Translations under genes and position numbers: made by a program | Shown here: positions 1-11,976 of the stretch, piece after piece | Layout of the letters: each line of letters begins with the position of its first letter | Numbering within the stretch: position 1 is the stretch's first letter | Notes under the pieces: generated by a model | Databases searched by the model: none | The model's input: only the letters and a program-made list of their open reading frames with translations | Told to the model about the DNA's origin: nothing | DNA from: Adenophora triphylla var. japonica | Taxonomy: Eukaryota; Streptophyta; Magnoliopsida; Asterales; Campanulaceae | DNA: 64,000 nucleotides | Assembly (NCBI GenBank): GCA_022495995.1 | Contig: JAFEMH010006975.1 | Coordinates: forward strand, 42,542 to 106,541 | Direction of reading: 5' to 3'

Positions 1-615
1 CTTTTTGTATCATAATCTTTTAAGCTGTAATCCAGGAAGGTTTATATCGTTTAACTAAAAATTGTTTCTAAAATAAGGGTATGATTGTGCAATAAAATCT
101 TGAATGATATTAAGCTAGCAAAGCAATACCTGTATGGCTGTATGCAAGGATGATTTGGTAACATCACTTCTATACACCAGTCATACTCACCCAAGATTCA
201 TACCCTTGTACAGCATACTGAATATTCTTGCTTACATTAGAAAAAGGAAGGGGGGGATACAAGAAGGCAAGAACAAGATTTCTTTCTTACAACTTTTTGT
301 TCTTTTTTTGTTGCTTTCCCTTCTTTCTTTTCTTTCTAACTCTTTCTTTTTACTTCGTTTTTTTTTTGGTAATCCTTCCGTCCTAATAGAAGAGTTGTGT
401 ATTCCATTTTGGGCCGTCTCAATAGAAGAATAACATTTCCCATTAAGATAAGTAGGTTTTTTTTACAACAATTAGACTATAATTACCTTCATCTTCTCGC
501 CTAATTTTATTTTCAAATATAGTTTGCAGCCAAACGTTGAGGGCAACTAAGAGAACAATTTTCTAAATTTGCTTGTTTAGTCAAAATGATACTTCTTTAC
601 TAGGAGTTAGGAATT
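1..615. other. Part of NAT gene intron 8, no exon seen
   Basis: AT-rich sequence downstream (minus-strand sense) of NAT exon 8. I looked for the conserved NAT segments that should follow (next exon beginning K-V-G-G-F-L-A-S-I-P) and found none, so this is read as intron and the remaining exons lie beyond position 1. It holds a T/C-rich stretch at about 280-370 and no recognisable element. The plus-strand 99-codon reading frame here is low-complexity and not supported. Confidence 0.55.
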
Positions 616-1293
616 TAGGGGTGCAAGTGGTTCGGTTCAAACGCGGTTTGAGACCGAACAAACCAAACCATGTGGTTTGGTTTGGTTTTCAAGTATGAAT
701 GGTTAGGTTTGGTCTCAAATATTGGCAAACCACATGGTTCTTTGGTTTGTGGTCTAAACCTCTCGGACCAAACCAAACCACCAAACCGCGGTTTGAGATC
801 GCGAGACCGAACCGCGAGACCAAATCGCCAAACCAAACCAAACTACATTACATAAACTAATCACCCCCCTTTTGTATCTTATTTAATATTTTCGTATATT
901 TATTAATGTTTATTATTTAATATTAATGTCATTATTTGTTTTCTTCATTGCGACATATGAATAACCAAGTTCTCTCCATCGACATTGTAAAGTGTTTTTT
1001 CTTCCTTCGGCCTCTCTCTTCCTCTAGTCTCTCTCTTCCTCCAACTTTTCTCTTTAACATCCTCATCTTTCGCTCTTTCGTGATCACGAAAAATTAAACA
1101 AATTTGATAATCAGTTGCGGTTTGAATCGTGGTTTGAACCACATAATTGAACCGCGGTTTGAACCAAACCATAGTGGTTTGGTTCGATTTGGTTTGAATT
1201 TTTTCTTGGTTCGATTCAGTTTGAAATTTTCCCAAACCGATTACTAGTGGTTCGGTCCGTAAATTCCCCCAAACCGAACCATTTACACCCCTA
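616..1293. mobile_element. hAT-like nonautonomous TIR element in NAT intron 8
   Basis: Both ends carry the same inverted terminus: TAGGGGTGCAAGTGGTTCGG on the left and, on the minus strand at the right, TAGGGGTGTAAATGGTTCGG. The interior is made of degenerate GGTTTGGTT/AACCAAACC motifs in both orientations, so the element is strongly self-complementary. Flanks show a similar but offset word (gttaggaa left, gttaggat right), an imperfect trace of an 8-bp target duplication as hAT elements make. No transposase is encoded. The hAT assignment rests on the terminus and is an inference. Confidence 0.7.
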
Positions 1294-1451
1294 GTTAGGA
1301 TGGAGGTAATAATGCTGTGGTGTGTTACTTGCCAGGATTGAAAGATACTCAATACCAATAATAATTATCCTTGTATGTCCGCTTTCCCCTCACAAATCCA
1401 TGAACAGACATTTCAAAAAAGAAACAAAAAAAGAGCTCATCAAATACATAC

Positions 1452-3074
1452 CTACAAGGGATAGGACAATCAAAACACAGCCGCCTAACTCGACTGCTCT
1501 TCGGCTGCCCATCTTAGTAACAGCAATTGTGTGAACATTTTCAGTCAGAGTTGTGGAACCAGTTCCAGTGCCCCACAGACCAGCCAGTACGCTACAGAGA
1601 CCTTCAAGACCAATACCTCGACTGACAACACCTGGAGTTGGAGGTCTTGATGCAACCAACAATGATGATGCATGGTATGAGCCAACCTAAATCAACCAAA
1701 CAATCACTTTAATGATCACACGGACTTACAAATTGGGCCAAAATAAAACTGCAGAATGAAGGTAGGATTTTCAACTTCATTAGAGAATTTTGTTGATGTA
1801 GATTAAAAGAATTGCTGAAACAACTATCAAGTAATATAATACCACATCCGACCCGAATTAAACATCCTAATTTCCTCATTGGGATGTCCCAAAATAAATG
1901 TTCTGCTTCTATTCTATTTATAACGTTACTTTTTTCATATTTGTCCAATTATTACCCACAACTCAAATCTCCTCCACCTACAATTCTTGATTTCCATCCA
2001 ACTCTTCATTTAAAATGGAATATTTGTAAGTAAAATAATTTCTTAAGCAGAGTGTTAAAACAAATTAGGACATTTCATTTGGCATGTAAGGAGTATTACT
2101 TTAACCAATGCAGCAATAGGCTGCAGAATGGAAAGTATCCCTCCCCCTCCACAAATACCTCCTTCCCTCCCCACGGAACTCAGACCTGCGAGCATTGTAG
2201 AAGAAGAGGTGCCTTTCTGTCTTAAGAAAGTTTTTCTCGGATTATGTGTTTAATGCTTTTCTGCATTTATGGATCAGACTAACCTATATCACCTTCTCAT
2301 ATGTTTCCATACTGCCTTTCTGAATTGCGAGTACAGTCTGATAATGAAATCAAAGGAACTGGAGAATATCTTGAAAAAGATGGGTTTTTCTAATTAATTA
2401 GTTGAAATAGGAAAAACAAAACACAACAAAATCCAATAGACGCTTTAATTTATGGACCGAAATGTTCAGACGTCTGAAAACTCAATGAATCTGAAAAGTT
2501 AGGTTGAGAAAGTCAAGATCTATGGAAAGAGAAGAAAGATGACAACTGACACATTCATGGGGAAGTAAATGTACAGTCCAATAGTATAAAAAGGAAATTG
2601 TGAACTAGTGTAATATAGTCCAATAGGATGCAAGACAGAAAAAAAAAAACCTTAAGTTTAGAGACAAACAATAGAGAATGAATGCAACATCCGAGAAGAG
2701 TAACAATATAGATGAACTAAAAGGGAAGACCACAACTAACATATCAGCGATAACTAAGAACAAAATGGTCAAGTGCTGTTCACTAAGAGACCTTACTTTG
2801 GATAGACAACAGATTCTTGTGAACTAAAGAAGTAATAATAAAGGTTGAGTTCAGTTTAGTAGTAAGTGATAAGAGGAAGGAAGAAAGAAGGTATTGCCCA
2901 TTGCATATTCACGGGGTCTTAGCCTGATGGTTAGAGTTCATGGCTTCCAACCTGGAGGTCATGGGTTCGATTCCCCCACCAGTGGTTAGAGGGAATGACA
3001 TTGCCCTCCCTAGCATAGCTAGGCGCCTCTGTGAAGTGCATCAAGGGGGGAGCGGTGAAATGTGTTGATCCCCT

Positions 3075-3111
<37 letters not shown>

Positions 3112-6100
3112 AAAAATAATAAGGCATAGGGTAAATTGCAAAATAGGGCTCAATATTGGCATGTGTTTACCAATCTAGGGCCCCATATTTCAATTTCGTC
3201 AATTTAGGGTATGATATGGCCAAAAGTTGTCAATTTGGGGACTATTGACGGGTCAAAAAAAATTAAAAAAAAAAATGAGCGCCTTACCTGGACTTTTTCA
3301 GCGCCTCGCTCGTAAAAAATGGCGCCAAAGGCGGCGACTTTTCCACGACTCTTGCTCATCGCCTCGCCCAGGCACCTTGAGTCGCCGAGACCTCGCCTCG
3401 CCTCGCCTCTCGCCTGAGGCGCCAAAGGCGCTCGCCTTTAACATCTATGGGCCCAATATGATCATTAGTTGTCGATATGGAGACCGAAATATGGTTAATA
3501 ATTTTCAATTTGGGGTCTAATCTAGGGTTTTAACGATTTTCGTCGATATGCCCCAATTGACAGTTATTAACCACATTGGGACCTATTGACCACATTGGGA
3601 CCTAAATCGATAAAATTGAAATTTGGGACCCTGGATAGATAAACCCAATGCCAATATTGGGCCCTATTTTCCAATTTAACCCAAGGCATATAACAACAAC
3701 TACACTGTTTACACATTACCCTTAAACAGATACCAGAGCCTCCATAAAAAAAATGTAAGGTTTCATCTGAATGAATATAATAAATGAAATCCAGGGCCAT
3801 TGAGGTTTTTAAGACTTTGAGGTAAGAGTTTTTAATTAACAAGTATGATCCCCACGCGAAGCTACTATCATAGGAGACAAATGCAAGTGAAAGACTATAA
3901 ATCAAGACATTTTTTGTATTCAGCATTCAGATAACATGGTGGGTGCGGTAACCAGATCATGCATACAGCCATACAGATGAGTGTCATGCTTCAACAATTC
4001 ATTAACGTGAACATAATGGGAAAATAGATCCTCATAGCAAGTGTCAATAGTAAAAACATCGATGATAACATGAAAATTACCCAAATGAAACCTTAAAAAG
4101 GATAAAGGGAAAACACAAACAAACACAAAAATACTCCCTCCGTCCCAAAATTATCTTCCTACTTTTTATGTTGTTATCACGAAGGTACTTTAAGCAATAA
4201 TTTTAGGTTAATTTAATTATCCTAATGAACATCTAAAAATTGTTATTGATAGTATTCAAAAATAGTGTATCAACAACAAATTTTAAATTTTCATTTTGAT
4301 AATTAGATTAACTTAAATTTATTTCTCAAAGTACCTTCATACTAACAACAGAAAAAGTGGGAAGATCATTTTGGGACGGAGGGAGTAGTTAAAGTCTCAA
4401 ACATCATACTGAAACGTAAAAGATGAAAAGCAGCTTACAGAATCCACCGATGAAATTACGGAAACCACGCACATAACAAGAGCCATTTTCCAGTTGAAAA
4501 CAGGTGTACCCCATTGGAGCGGATATGGAAATCTAAACCATGGAGAAGATCTTAATGCATGTGAAGTATCAACTCGACAATGCTTCATCCTGGAAACATG
4601 ATTTCTGCAGTGGTCCGAGATTATATTTGAAGCTGGAACGTTCACATCACAGCCTTTGTAATTATATGCTCCAGCTTCAGTCAGAAGAAAAGCAGCAGCC
4701 CATGTAATAGCAAGACCCAGTGGTACCTGGGGTTACAAATCACAAAAGAGAACTTATGACATATGCACAAGAATGCTTTAAAATCACAAAACACAGCAAA
4801 GAAAAGGACAACGCAGTAGAGCTTAAACTTACTGCATATATCAGAAATATGCGGTGGCCAAAAACAGATATCTTACGAAGGTACTGCAAGAAATAGAGCA
4901 CGTGATGTCTTAGAACAAGTATAACGCAACAAAATATAACAAACACAAGAAACAACAATCGCAGTGGGACATCGAAGAAATAGATCTGCAGAGAAAAGAT
5001 CAAAAGGCTTACAAGAGAAAATATAATAACCAGAAATATCTGCACAATGCCAATCTCAAGACATGTGCCTAGGCGTGGAAACCCATAACTGTAGAAAGAA
5101 AGTCCAACTGCTGCAATAGTTGGGGACACAACCACAGGATTAATCAACCTGATTCAGAGACAAAATAAACAGAGGTATGTTAACAACAAAATTAAAAATT
5201 AAAAAGGGGAAAAATAAGAAGAAAATAAAAGGTGAAAACAGGATCTGTATCATAACTTGGATTTACAGCCATCAGATTATGCAATATTAATGGGGGAAGA
5301 AAGCGGCCGAACACTTGTCCTCAAGAGTAAAATGCTTCTCATCGCATTCTTAGAGAAAATAAGTTTAAAGCTGATTGCAGAGGAACTTCGAAGGTCATAT
5401 TGGCATTGCAATTACTTGCCATAAACATACATATTGGTGACGAAATCAACCGATAATTAAGATTCAGGCAATCGGAGATGATAACTCATAATCAGCATGA
5501 ATGAGCAACAAATTCTGTCACCAAGGAAAGCAGGTGCACCAACTATGCTGAAATGTCAGAAAAAATGTGCCCTAGATGCGTGTGTGTATGCATACAGACA
5601 CATTTTAATTTATTTATTTATTATTATTTGATAGAGAAAGAAGATATATTCGAAGGAGAAAAGATTACAAGGCAAAGAGGACAAGCTGTCCTCAAGAAAA
5701 GCAAACTAAAAAGGAGAAAAAGAGAGAAAAAAGGAAAAGATAAAATTACAATGAAAACTATCCAAAGAACCAAACTAGTGCAAAACCGTGCTCCAATCCC
5801 TACTCAAGTCGGTCAAAGATAATCCTCTAAAGCAAGGAACACAATTCTCTCCTTTAAGTAGAAAAAAAGATGACCTATTCTCGAAAATCCTGGTATTCCG
5901 TTCCAACCATATGCACCACAACGTAGCAAATACCCCCACAATGCCATAATACCAGCATCGCTTTCATCTCCAAATCCCAAGAACCGGCCTTGTAGGAAAT
6001 CAGCTACCGTAAAAGGACTCACACATTTATACATAATATGTACCTAAATGCATTAGTGCTTCTATGATACAGTCAAAAACCAATACATAGTTGTACCAGG

Positions 6101-9100
6101 AGTTAAATACAATGTTGAATTCTTTTGTTTACAAGTGTAGCATTAGTCTAAATACATTTCATGTTTAAACAAAAGCTTCTAACCCCTAATGAAGGGGGCC
6201 TCATAGATAAAAGGAGGTAATTTACGAGGGTGTTTCCAGAAACACTTTAGGGGTGGTGTTACTTAAAGGTAAGAATTTGGTTGCTAGTGCAGCTACAAGT
6301 AACCACAATTGAGCAAAGCCCTATCCTGACCACTGTAGCCTTAAGAGATATGAATATTGAAGTGACTAATCTACTCAAAGACAAGTACCAACAAACAATT
6401 GAGTATACTCGAGCGCGGTCATTTAATGTTTATTAAGTTATGCCAACTATTTCCATAAATCAATGGCCAATCATTTTTGAACTTCACGTCTAACTCAACA
6501 GGTATACAATCTCGAAAGAAAACAACAATTAGACATGGATCAAGAAATCCAAACCTCAAGAGCAGTGTCATTAGTCCACTATATCCCAGTATAGCTTGAA
6601 AAGCTGAAGAAATAATTATAGCCCCCTGTAGCTCCTTCATTATATGCTTGAAATTCTGCAGTATTGATGGATTTACAAATTCAGAACAATATCTACACAA
6701 ATTCAGAACAATATCTACACGACCAAAAAGACAAAAGGTAAAGCATAGAAAGGTTCATGTCAAGTAAACTAAAAGACTACACAGTTCTTCTATTCTATAG
6801 TACAACATTCCACAAGAACTTAGAACATGTATGCAAATTATAAAACCATACCTTGCATAACAAAAGGTCACTTTGCCAATTACAAACTAAATTGTGCCTC
6901 AGTGACAACTACTAGCCTACCTCCTAACTTGTTTAGCATACTTGCAAATGGGACTTCATAGAATGAGGACATCCATATAGCCTTTAGCATGCTAGTGATA
7001 AATAAATTGACGTAGCACCCGTGCTCTCACTAAAAGAGAAACTTGAAAAGAGGAATAACAAAAAGAGCACAAAGGACAAGAAGAGAGCTAATAAAGCACT
7101 GCCTTTTACAATCCAGCAAGTTCCAACACTGGCAAACCCCTTAATGCTCCCGCCGCTGAAGACTATAATGGAGCATGAAAATAGAACTTCTATCTCAAAA
7201 AGAGGGAAGGAAAGTGACTGATCTTTGGAAGATTTGAGCCTTCCTATCCGGCCTCACGCCCCAAAAGAATGTCAAACATAACACGACAAAATAATAACAC
7301 TGCATTTCGATCAACCAGAACCCATGGCATGTTGTAATGGCATTGCCACCATCTACATTGAAGTGGCACAGAGCCTACTATCCCCCAGTGAGACAAACAG
7401 TGCACCCTAGACTCCAAAATTAGAATGAGTAAATTGAGTTTACCACACGTGGAGTGATAGCCATGTGTTGCTAGAGCGTTCTGTTCAAATCACTCGTATC
7501 AAATAATGAAGCATGAGAGACCAAGCAAAAACAAAACATTTGAGACCCACGTTAATAAAATATTATTAGGGAAAACAGAAGGGGCGGGCACATTTGAGGG
7601 CCGACGAATATATGATGACTGATTGGACAATACCCACTAGAATAAAGATGTCCATATAACCAGTACTATGGTGATCATGAGAAGAACGGTATGAAATTAG
7701 GAGATCAAATATAACTATCAAATCGTCAAGTTCCTATGATTAAGATTCCTCTCGAAGCTCCAAGAGATTGAATTGACCTCCTTCACAAGGAATCTAGAGA
7801 TGGTCATCTCGTTAAGCGAAAAAAGAAAGAATGAAATAGATAGAGGAGCAACTTAAACTCGAAGATCATCAGCAAATTGCATCTCAATTCCAATATCAGG
7901 TAAAGAACATGCAAGACATAAAAGTGGCTCCCTATGAGAAATGCTAGCAACTTTCTGAGATATGCATAGCATCTTCTCTATGATACGACGTCTAGGAATC
8001 AAGAAGAGATAGGTTTTGCTATCACAAATGAAATCTCAGGAAAATATGCGCCTCCTAAAGTTTCTTTTTTAATTTACTCGTCCTATTAAAGATATCCAAT
8101 TTTTCCTACAATAATCAAAGCTAAACTTTCAACTGTTCTACTCATAAACTCCCAAGGTAACATCTGTTCACTATCCCAACAGAAAATCCCATCTTTAGCA
8201 CCCAACATGTATCATCGTATATGACTCTAAGTGACCAACAAAACCCAAATTATACCTTACATCCACATCATTATATCTCTATCAAACCCATGTTCTCTTG
8301 GGAATTCATGATACAAAATCTTCTAAGCACTGAAAAATAGATGGAGACTGACCATTTGCACACACTAAATTAGAAAGGAGAGCTCAAATCTAAGAATAAG
8401 CAGTGTAATTCTTTATTCTTAGTTTTATTTCTTCTGTGCGATAGAGCAGAGAGTGGTAAGCGAGGACGAGAGAGCCAACAGAAGTATATTTTGTATATCA
8501 ATGAATGTCACACATACTCAAATAACAACAAATTCACCCAGGCTGCAGCAATCCTTCTAATTGTACAGGCAGATCCATTTTTATAACATAGATAGGGAAA
8601 TTTTGTTCTATGACACAGCCCATTCCTTCCTAAAGTTTTCAGAGTATGGATCAAAAGAAGTTAAATGACCTGCTTTAAGCTATAACTGAGACTGAACTTA
8701 CTTGAAAACCACACTTTGTCATAACCATATTGCTTTTGAGCATTAGGAACCACAAATCACAAATTAATTAAAGCTCCGCTACAAGTTGTTGTTATTTAAT
8801 CAATAGATTCAACTTACAACCACCCCAAGCACCAGAACACCAGAATCATCAAAGTAGAAATATTTCAGGTATTTCATTATTTATTAGACTTACGCTTTCA
8901 CACCCAAAAGCAAAGAACTTTCTGAACCTGTGGAAGGCACTGTATTAAAAGGTCAAGTGGTGCAAATGTTGTTCATACAATAATACACTAAACGTCAAAA
9001 AATATGAGCACGGCACTATATATTCGTTTGGTCATTCAGATCAGTCTAGAGGATCAAGAAAGGCTATAGGATTATGCACATGAGATAATATCCTTCAATA

Positions 9101-10165
9101 GCCTGTCATACATTTCTATGACTGCGGCATAATAACAAAAAAAGAACGTTCTTTGAAAAAGAAAAAGAAAAGAAACTGGAGAACAGAACTTACATTTTCA
9201 TTCAACCCCAAGAATTCAGGGGAATTTATAATTGCAAGGGCTGGAGCAAGAAAAACAAACGATGGACCTTGTATTAAGGGGAGCCGTGATCCAAAGGATG
9301 CGTGCAAAAGTGTAGTCATTCCAGACACAAAAAGCACAGTGGAGACAACCACTGAAGTTTCCTCCTACACCCACTATATTTCATCAGATAAACTACGGCA
9401 CCAACTAAAACATTCCAATAGAAAAACAAAGTAGAAACAAGTGCTTACATAGTTGCCACCCATAGCTGGAACTATGACAAGCGGAATCAGAACCAAGGAA
9501 CCCAACATTGATAGATAGTGTTGGAATCCATAAAAACCAATTGGAACTGTAAAAAATCAAGAATGTAAACCAACAAATCTTATCAAAAAATAAAATGCAA
9601 TTAACTCTATACCAGTAAAAATGCCAACTTTATTACCAAGACCAGGCGTGTCTCTGAGTTCATACTTCATATGCGAATGTCGAGATGCAAATCCATCATC
9701 ATCAACCGTCTGAGGTAACACATCCCCACCGTCATCATTCCTCAAAGCCCTCCGACTCGGCTGAGCCGCCGCCGGAGCTGTCGTCTCGGCCTGCCCATTC
9801 GCGGCCCCCTTCGGAGCCACACCACCATCAGAATCCCTCCTCCTCTTCACCGACTGATCCTTATCCGCACTCACCGCCGCCGGAGCGACCTTACTCCGCT
9901 CAGCATCCCCATTAACGGGTCGTGACCGGCCCGCTTCAAGATCCAACGGAGCTGGGACAGTGACAGGGATAGGGACAGACTCCTTGGGGTTAGACTTGGG
10001 TTGTGGGAGAATTTGACCAGAATCGGAACTGGCATTTGTCTCGCCGGAGAATTTAGGGCGAAATCCGGTGCGTTTGGCCCAGGAAGACGGCGGCATTGCG
10101 GCTGATTCAGGAGCAGGAGGCCATTGGCCGGGTTTGGGACGCTTGGAAGGGTCGAAGCTAGCCAT
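1452..10165 (-). CDS. NAT12: Nucleobase-ascorbate transporter, NAT11/NAT12 type (exons 1-8, 3' partial)
   Basis: Multi-pass membrane transporter of the NAT/NCS2 (xanthine-uracil permease) family; substrates of the long plant NAT11/12 subgroup are not established. Exons by GT/AG borders and kept phase: 10165-9637, 9546-9449, 9364-9194, 6655-6555, 5148-5013, 4883-4833, 4726-4439, 1686-1452, together 536 codons. The family member is about 700 aa, so roughly 170 C-terminal residues lie left of the window. Exon 1 encodes the soluble N-terminal extension typical of this subgroup (PESAAMPPSSWAKRTGFRPK, later VKRRRDSDGG). Exon 2 has the QH motif (FYGFQHYLSMLG), exon 3 the FGSRLPLIQGPSFVFLAPA segment, exon 8 the NAT signature region ENVHTIAVTKMGSR, where His replaces the usual Gly of the signature. 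The ATG at 10165 starts the conserved N-terminus. No frameshift or stop was seen. The choice between NAT11 and NAT12 is tentative. Confidence 0.93.
2913..3109 (+). mobile_element. tRNA-derived SINE in NAT intron 7
   Basis: The head resembles a tRNA gene: GGGGTCTTAGCCTGATGG contains an A-box-like segment, and GGTTCGATTCC at 2964-2974 is a perfect pol III B box. A non-tRNA body follows and ends in an A-rich tail (about 3080-3109). This head-body-poly(A) layout of about 200 bp is that of a plant SINE moved by LINE machinery. A clean target duplication could not be found, probably because another element inserted directly beside the tail. It lies antisense to the NAT transcript. Confidence 0.85.
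3121..3690. mobile_element. Long-TIR DNA transposon remnant (8-bp TSD) in NAT intron 7
   Basis: Element 3129-3682 begins GGGTAAATTGCAAAATAGGG and ends with its inverted counterpart (on the minus strand GGGTTAAATTGGAAAATAGG); similarity continues for about 60 bp. Both sides are flanked by the identical 8-mer AAGGCATA (3121-3128 and 3683-3690). Eight bp suggests hAT while the long TIR suggests Mutator-like; the superfamily is left open. The middle (about 3277-3440) is a GC-rich island of GCGCC/GCCTCGCC motifs, unlike the AT-rich arms. No coding capacity is seen. Confidence 0.8.
4132..4387. mobile_element. Stowaway-type MITE in NAT intron 7
   Basis: TA target duplication, then CTCCCTCCGTCCC at the left and its inverse GGGACGGAGGGAG at the right. 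The short AT-rich interior has no ORF. Tc1/mariner-type nonautonomous element. Confidence 0.9.
5149..6554. other. NAT intron 4, no gene seen
   Basis: Intron between exon 5 (ends at 5148) and exon 4. The stretch about 5620-6030 looks like a degraded dispersed repeat (an A-rich segment, then a moderately GC segment) but has no recognisable termini. Nothing else can be assigned. Confidence 0.4.
6656..9193. other. NAT intron 3 (2.5 kb), no gene seen
   Basis: The largest complete intron of the NAT gene. AT-rich, with no TIR, LTR, poly(A)-tailed element or conserved reading frame that I could recognise. Confidence 0.4.
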
Positions 10166-10430
10166 TTTAGGGGATGATAAACTGCTAATGCATCAGTATT
10201 GCTGAAACTAGATCTAGGGTTTGGAGTAAAAAAGGGGGAAGGATCTAATGAGTTTGAAAATGGTCGCCGGAGTTGGTAGCTGAATGGGGCGGACCACCCT
10301 ATTCTACACACACTACAGTGTCTGTGTGAGCGAGCGGTGGTAGTAAGGTAGAGGGAGAAAGGGAAAGGTGTGGTGTGTGTAGAATAGAGAGTGAAGTGTG
10401 TGAAGTAATTTAGTACTGTAGTAAGAGTGT
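10166..10430 (-). promoter_or_regulatory. NAT gene leader / proximal promoter with 15-bp inverted repeat
   Basis: Directly upstream of the NAT ATG in minus-strand sense. It is C/T-rich in the way plant 5' leaders often are. CTATTCTACACACAC at 10299-10313 and GTGTGTGTAGAATAG at 10373-10387 are perfect inverted repeats 59 bp apart and would form a hairpin if both lie in the transcript. No clear TATA box was found. The transcription start is unknown. Confidence 0.5.
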
Positions 10431-11480
10431 GTAGTAAGAAAGAATGTAGGGATGGATGTCTTTCGGTGGATTCTCACTTCTCACTTCCTTTGTCACCGGA
10501 TGATGTCATGACCTATCTTTAGCCATTCAAAGGTATAGATCTAAGTCTTGTGAAGTTGAACGGTAAAGATCGTACTTGATCTCGATCTCGATCTCGTTTA
10601 TTTTGATTTCGATATTTCACAAGAATTTATCAAAAATATTTTAAATAATTTGTTCGGTTGAATGTATTTTATTTCTTCATTCAGCTTACACGCAATCTTG
10701 GCCATTGATGCAATATAATTTTTGTGCGATGATAAGACTGGATAAACTCAAAATTCAAAATGTTACTACTTACGGTCCACTTTGTAGTTGTGTATCATTA
10801 AGGATGTACTCCTCTATCATCGCCTATTCATAGATTCGCGTCTGTCAAGATCAGGAGTCCTATTTTCTTTTTTTTTTTCTAATGTTTTAGATCAAAAGTT
10901 TTACTTTGCTTTATTTTCAAAATGACAAATAGTGAATAGTGATTTTAACATTTCTACCCTCTTCTTTTTATATAATTATGAAAAACAACACTTACTACTT
11001 TATTTTTTACCCAATTGAGTCATAGATAGTGTTTTGAATTATTATATCCTCATCTCATTTGTCATTGTTTACTCTTTTCTTTATTTTTTTAATAAATGTG
11101 CAAACACTTGATAAAACTTTAATTCGGAATGAAAAGAGTAATTGTTTTGTCTTCATGGTAATGATAATAGAAGATGTGAAGTTGAAAAAGATTGAATGTG
11201 TTACATTAATGCAACCAAACTATTCTCGAAATCCTTATTTAAAGTTGGATCTCAAGCTTAGTTACATCATATCACATCCTAATTCAAAGTTGGATATCAA
11301 ACTTAGTTACATCATCTTATAGGTAAGATATAAATGGGATAGATTTGACATATTTATGGGACATATTGAACACTAGTGCCATCAAAACAATCGCAACTAC
11401 TCATCTTGTCATCTAACTTGGTGCCACTGAAGATAGTTGTGTTCTTAAAAACATTTACGGAGCTTGAATGAATTTATGTT
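10431..11480. other. Intergenic, upstream of NAT gene
   Basis: AT-rich spacer. A short duplicated word appears at about 11235-11320 (two imperfect copies of an AAGTTGGAT...CTTAGTTACATCAT segment). No gene or element termini recognised. Confidence 0.4.
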
Positions 11481-11491
11481 GAAAACATTGT

Positions 11492-11976
11492 TTACTGATG
11501 ACAAACACATGCACCCGTTGTAGAGTGACGATCATCAGGCGAACCGGCCCAATTTGTGTCGTAATAGGACAATAGTGTAGTGTCGGGAGAAGCATGGAAT
11601 GACAAACCCAAGGAAGTTGTGTCTTTAAGGAACCTGAAGATACGATTCACGACTTGAAGATGAGAAGTATGAGGTGTGTGCATGAATTGACACACTTGAT
11701 TAACCGCAAATGACAGTTTGTACGAGTGAGAGTAACATATTGAAACCGAGGCGTTCGGTACAAGTTCGCCACCAAGACCGACAAGTGGGTGTCAGAAGCA
11801 AGCGGCGTGGATACCACTTTACATAACTGCATATTGAACTTGCGCAAAAGATCAGAGATATGACGAGATTGATTGGGGATAAGATGAGACGAGGTGTGTG
11901 TGGCCTGTGTACCAAGAAAGAAATCGAGAGGTTTAAGCCTTATACTTTCGAAAATAAAATATATAAAGTAAATCAC
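11492..11976 (-). pseudogene. Ty1/copia pol fragment (reverse transcriptase C-terminus to RNase H)
   Basis: Minus-strand translation gives copia landmarks in the right order across two frames: LDFFLGTQ (RT C-terminal region), HISDLLRKFNM, CKVVSTPLASD, then in the other frame VCQFMHTPHTSHLQVVNRI, FRFLKDTTSLGL and the RNase H segment DTNWAGSPDDRHSTTG. At least one frameshift is needed to join them and the fragment is cut at both sides, so it is dead. No LTRs were found beside it. Confidence 0.85.

Noticed and set aside
134..433. 99-codon plus-strand frame
   Set aside because: Composition is driven by a T/C-rich stretch and no family is recognisable; it lies in the NAT intron.
2913..2985. Functional tRNA gene
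   Set aside because: The A and B boxes are present but the sequence cannot form a complete cloverleaf and continues into a SINE body with poly(A) tail.
9685..9915. Plus-strand frame rich in His/Pro/Ser
   Set aside because: It is the antisense of NAT exon 1, whose minus-strand product is clearly conserved.
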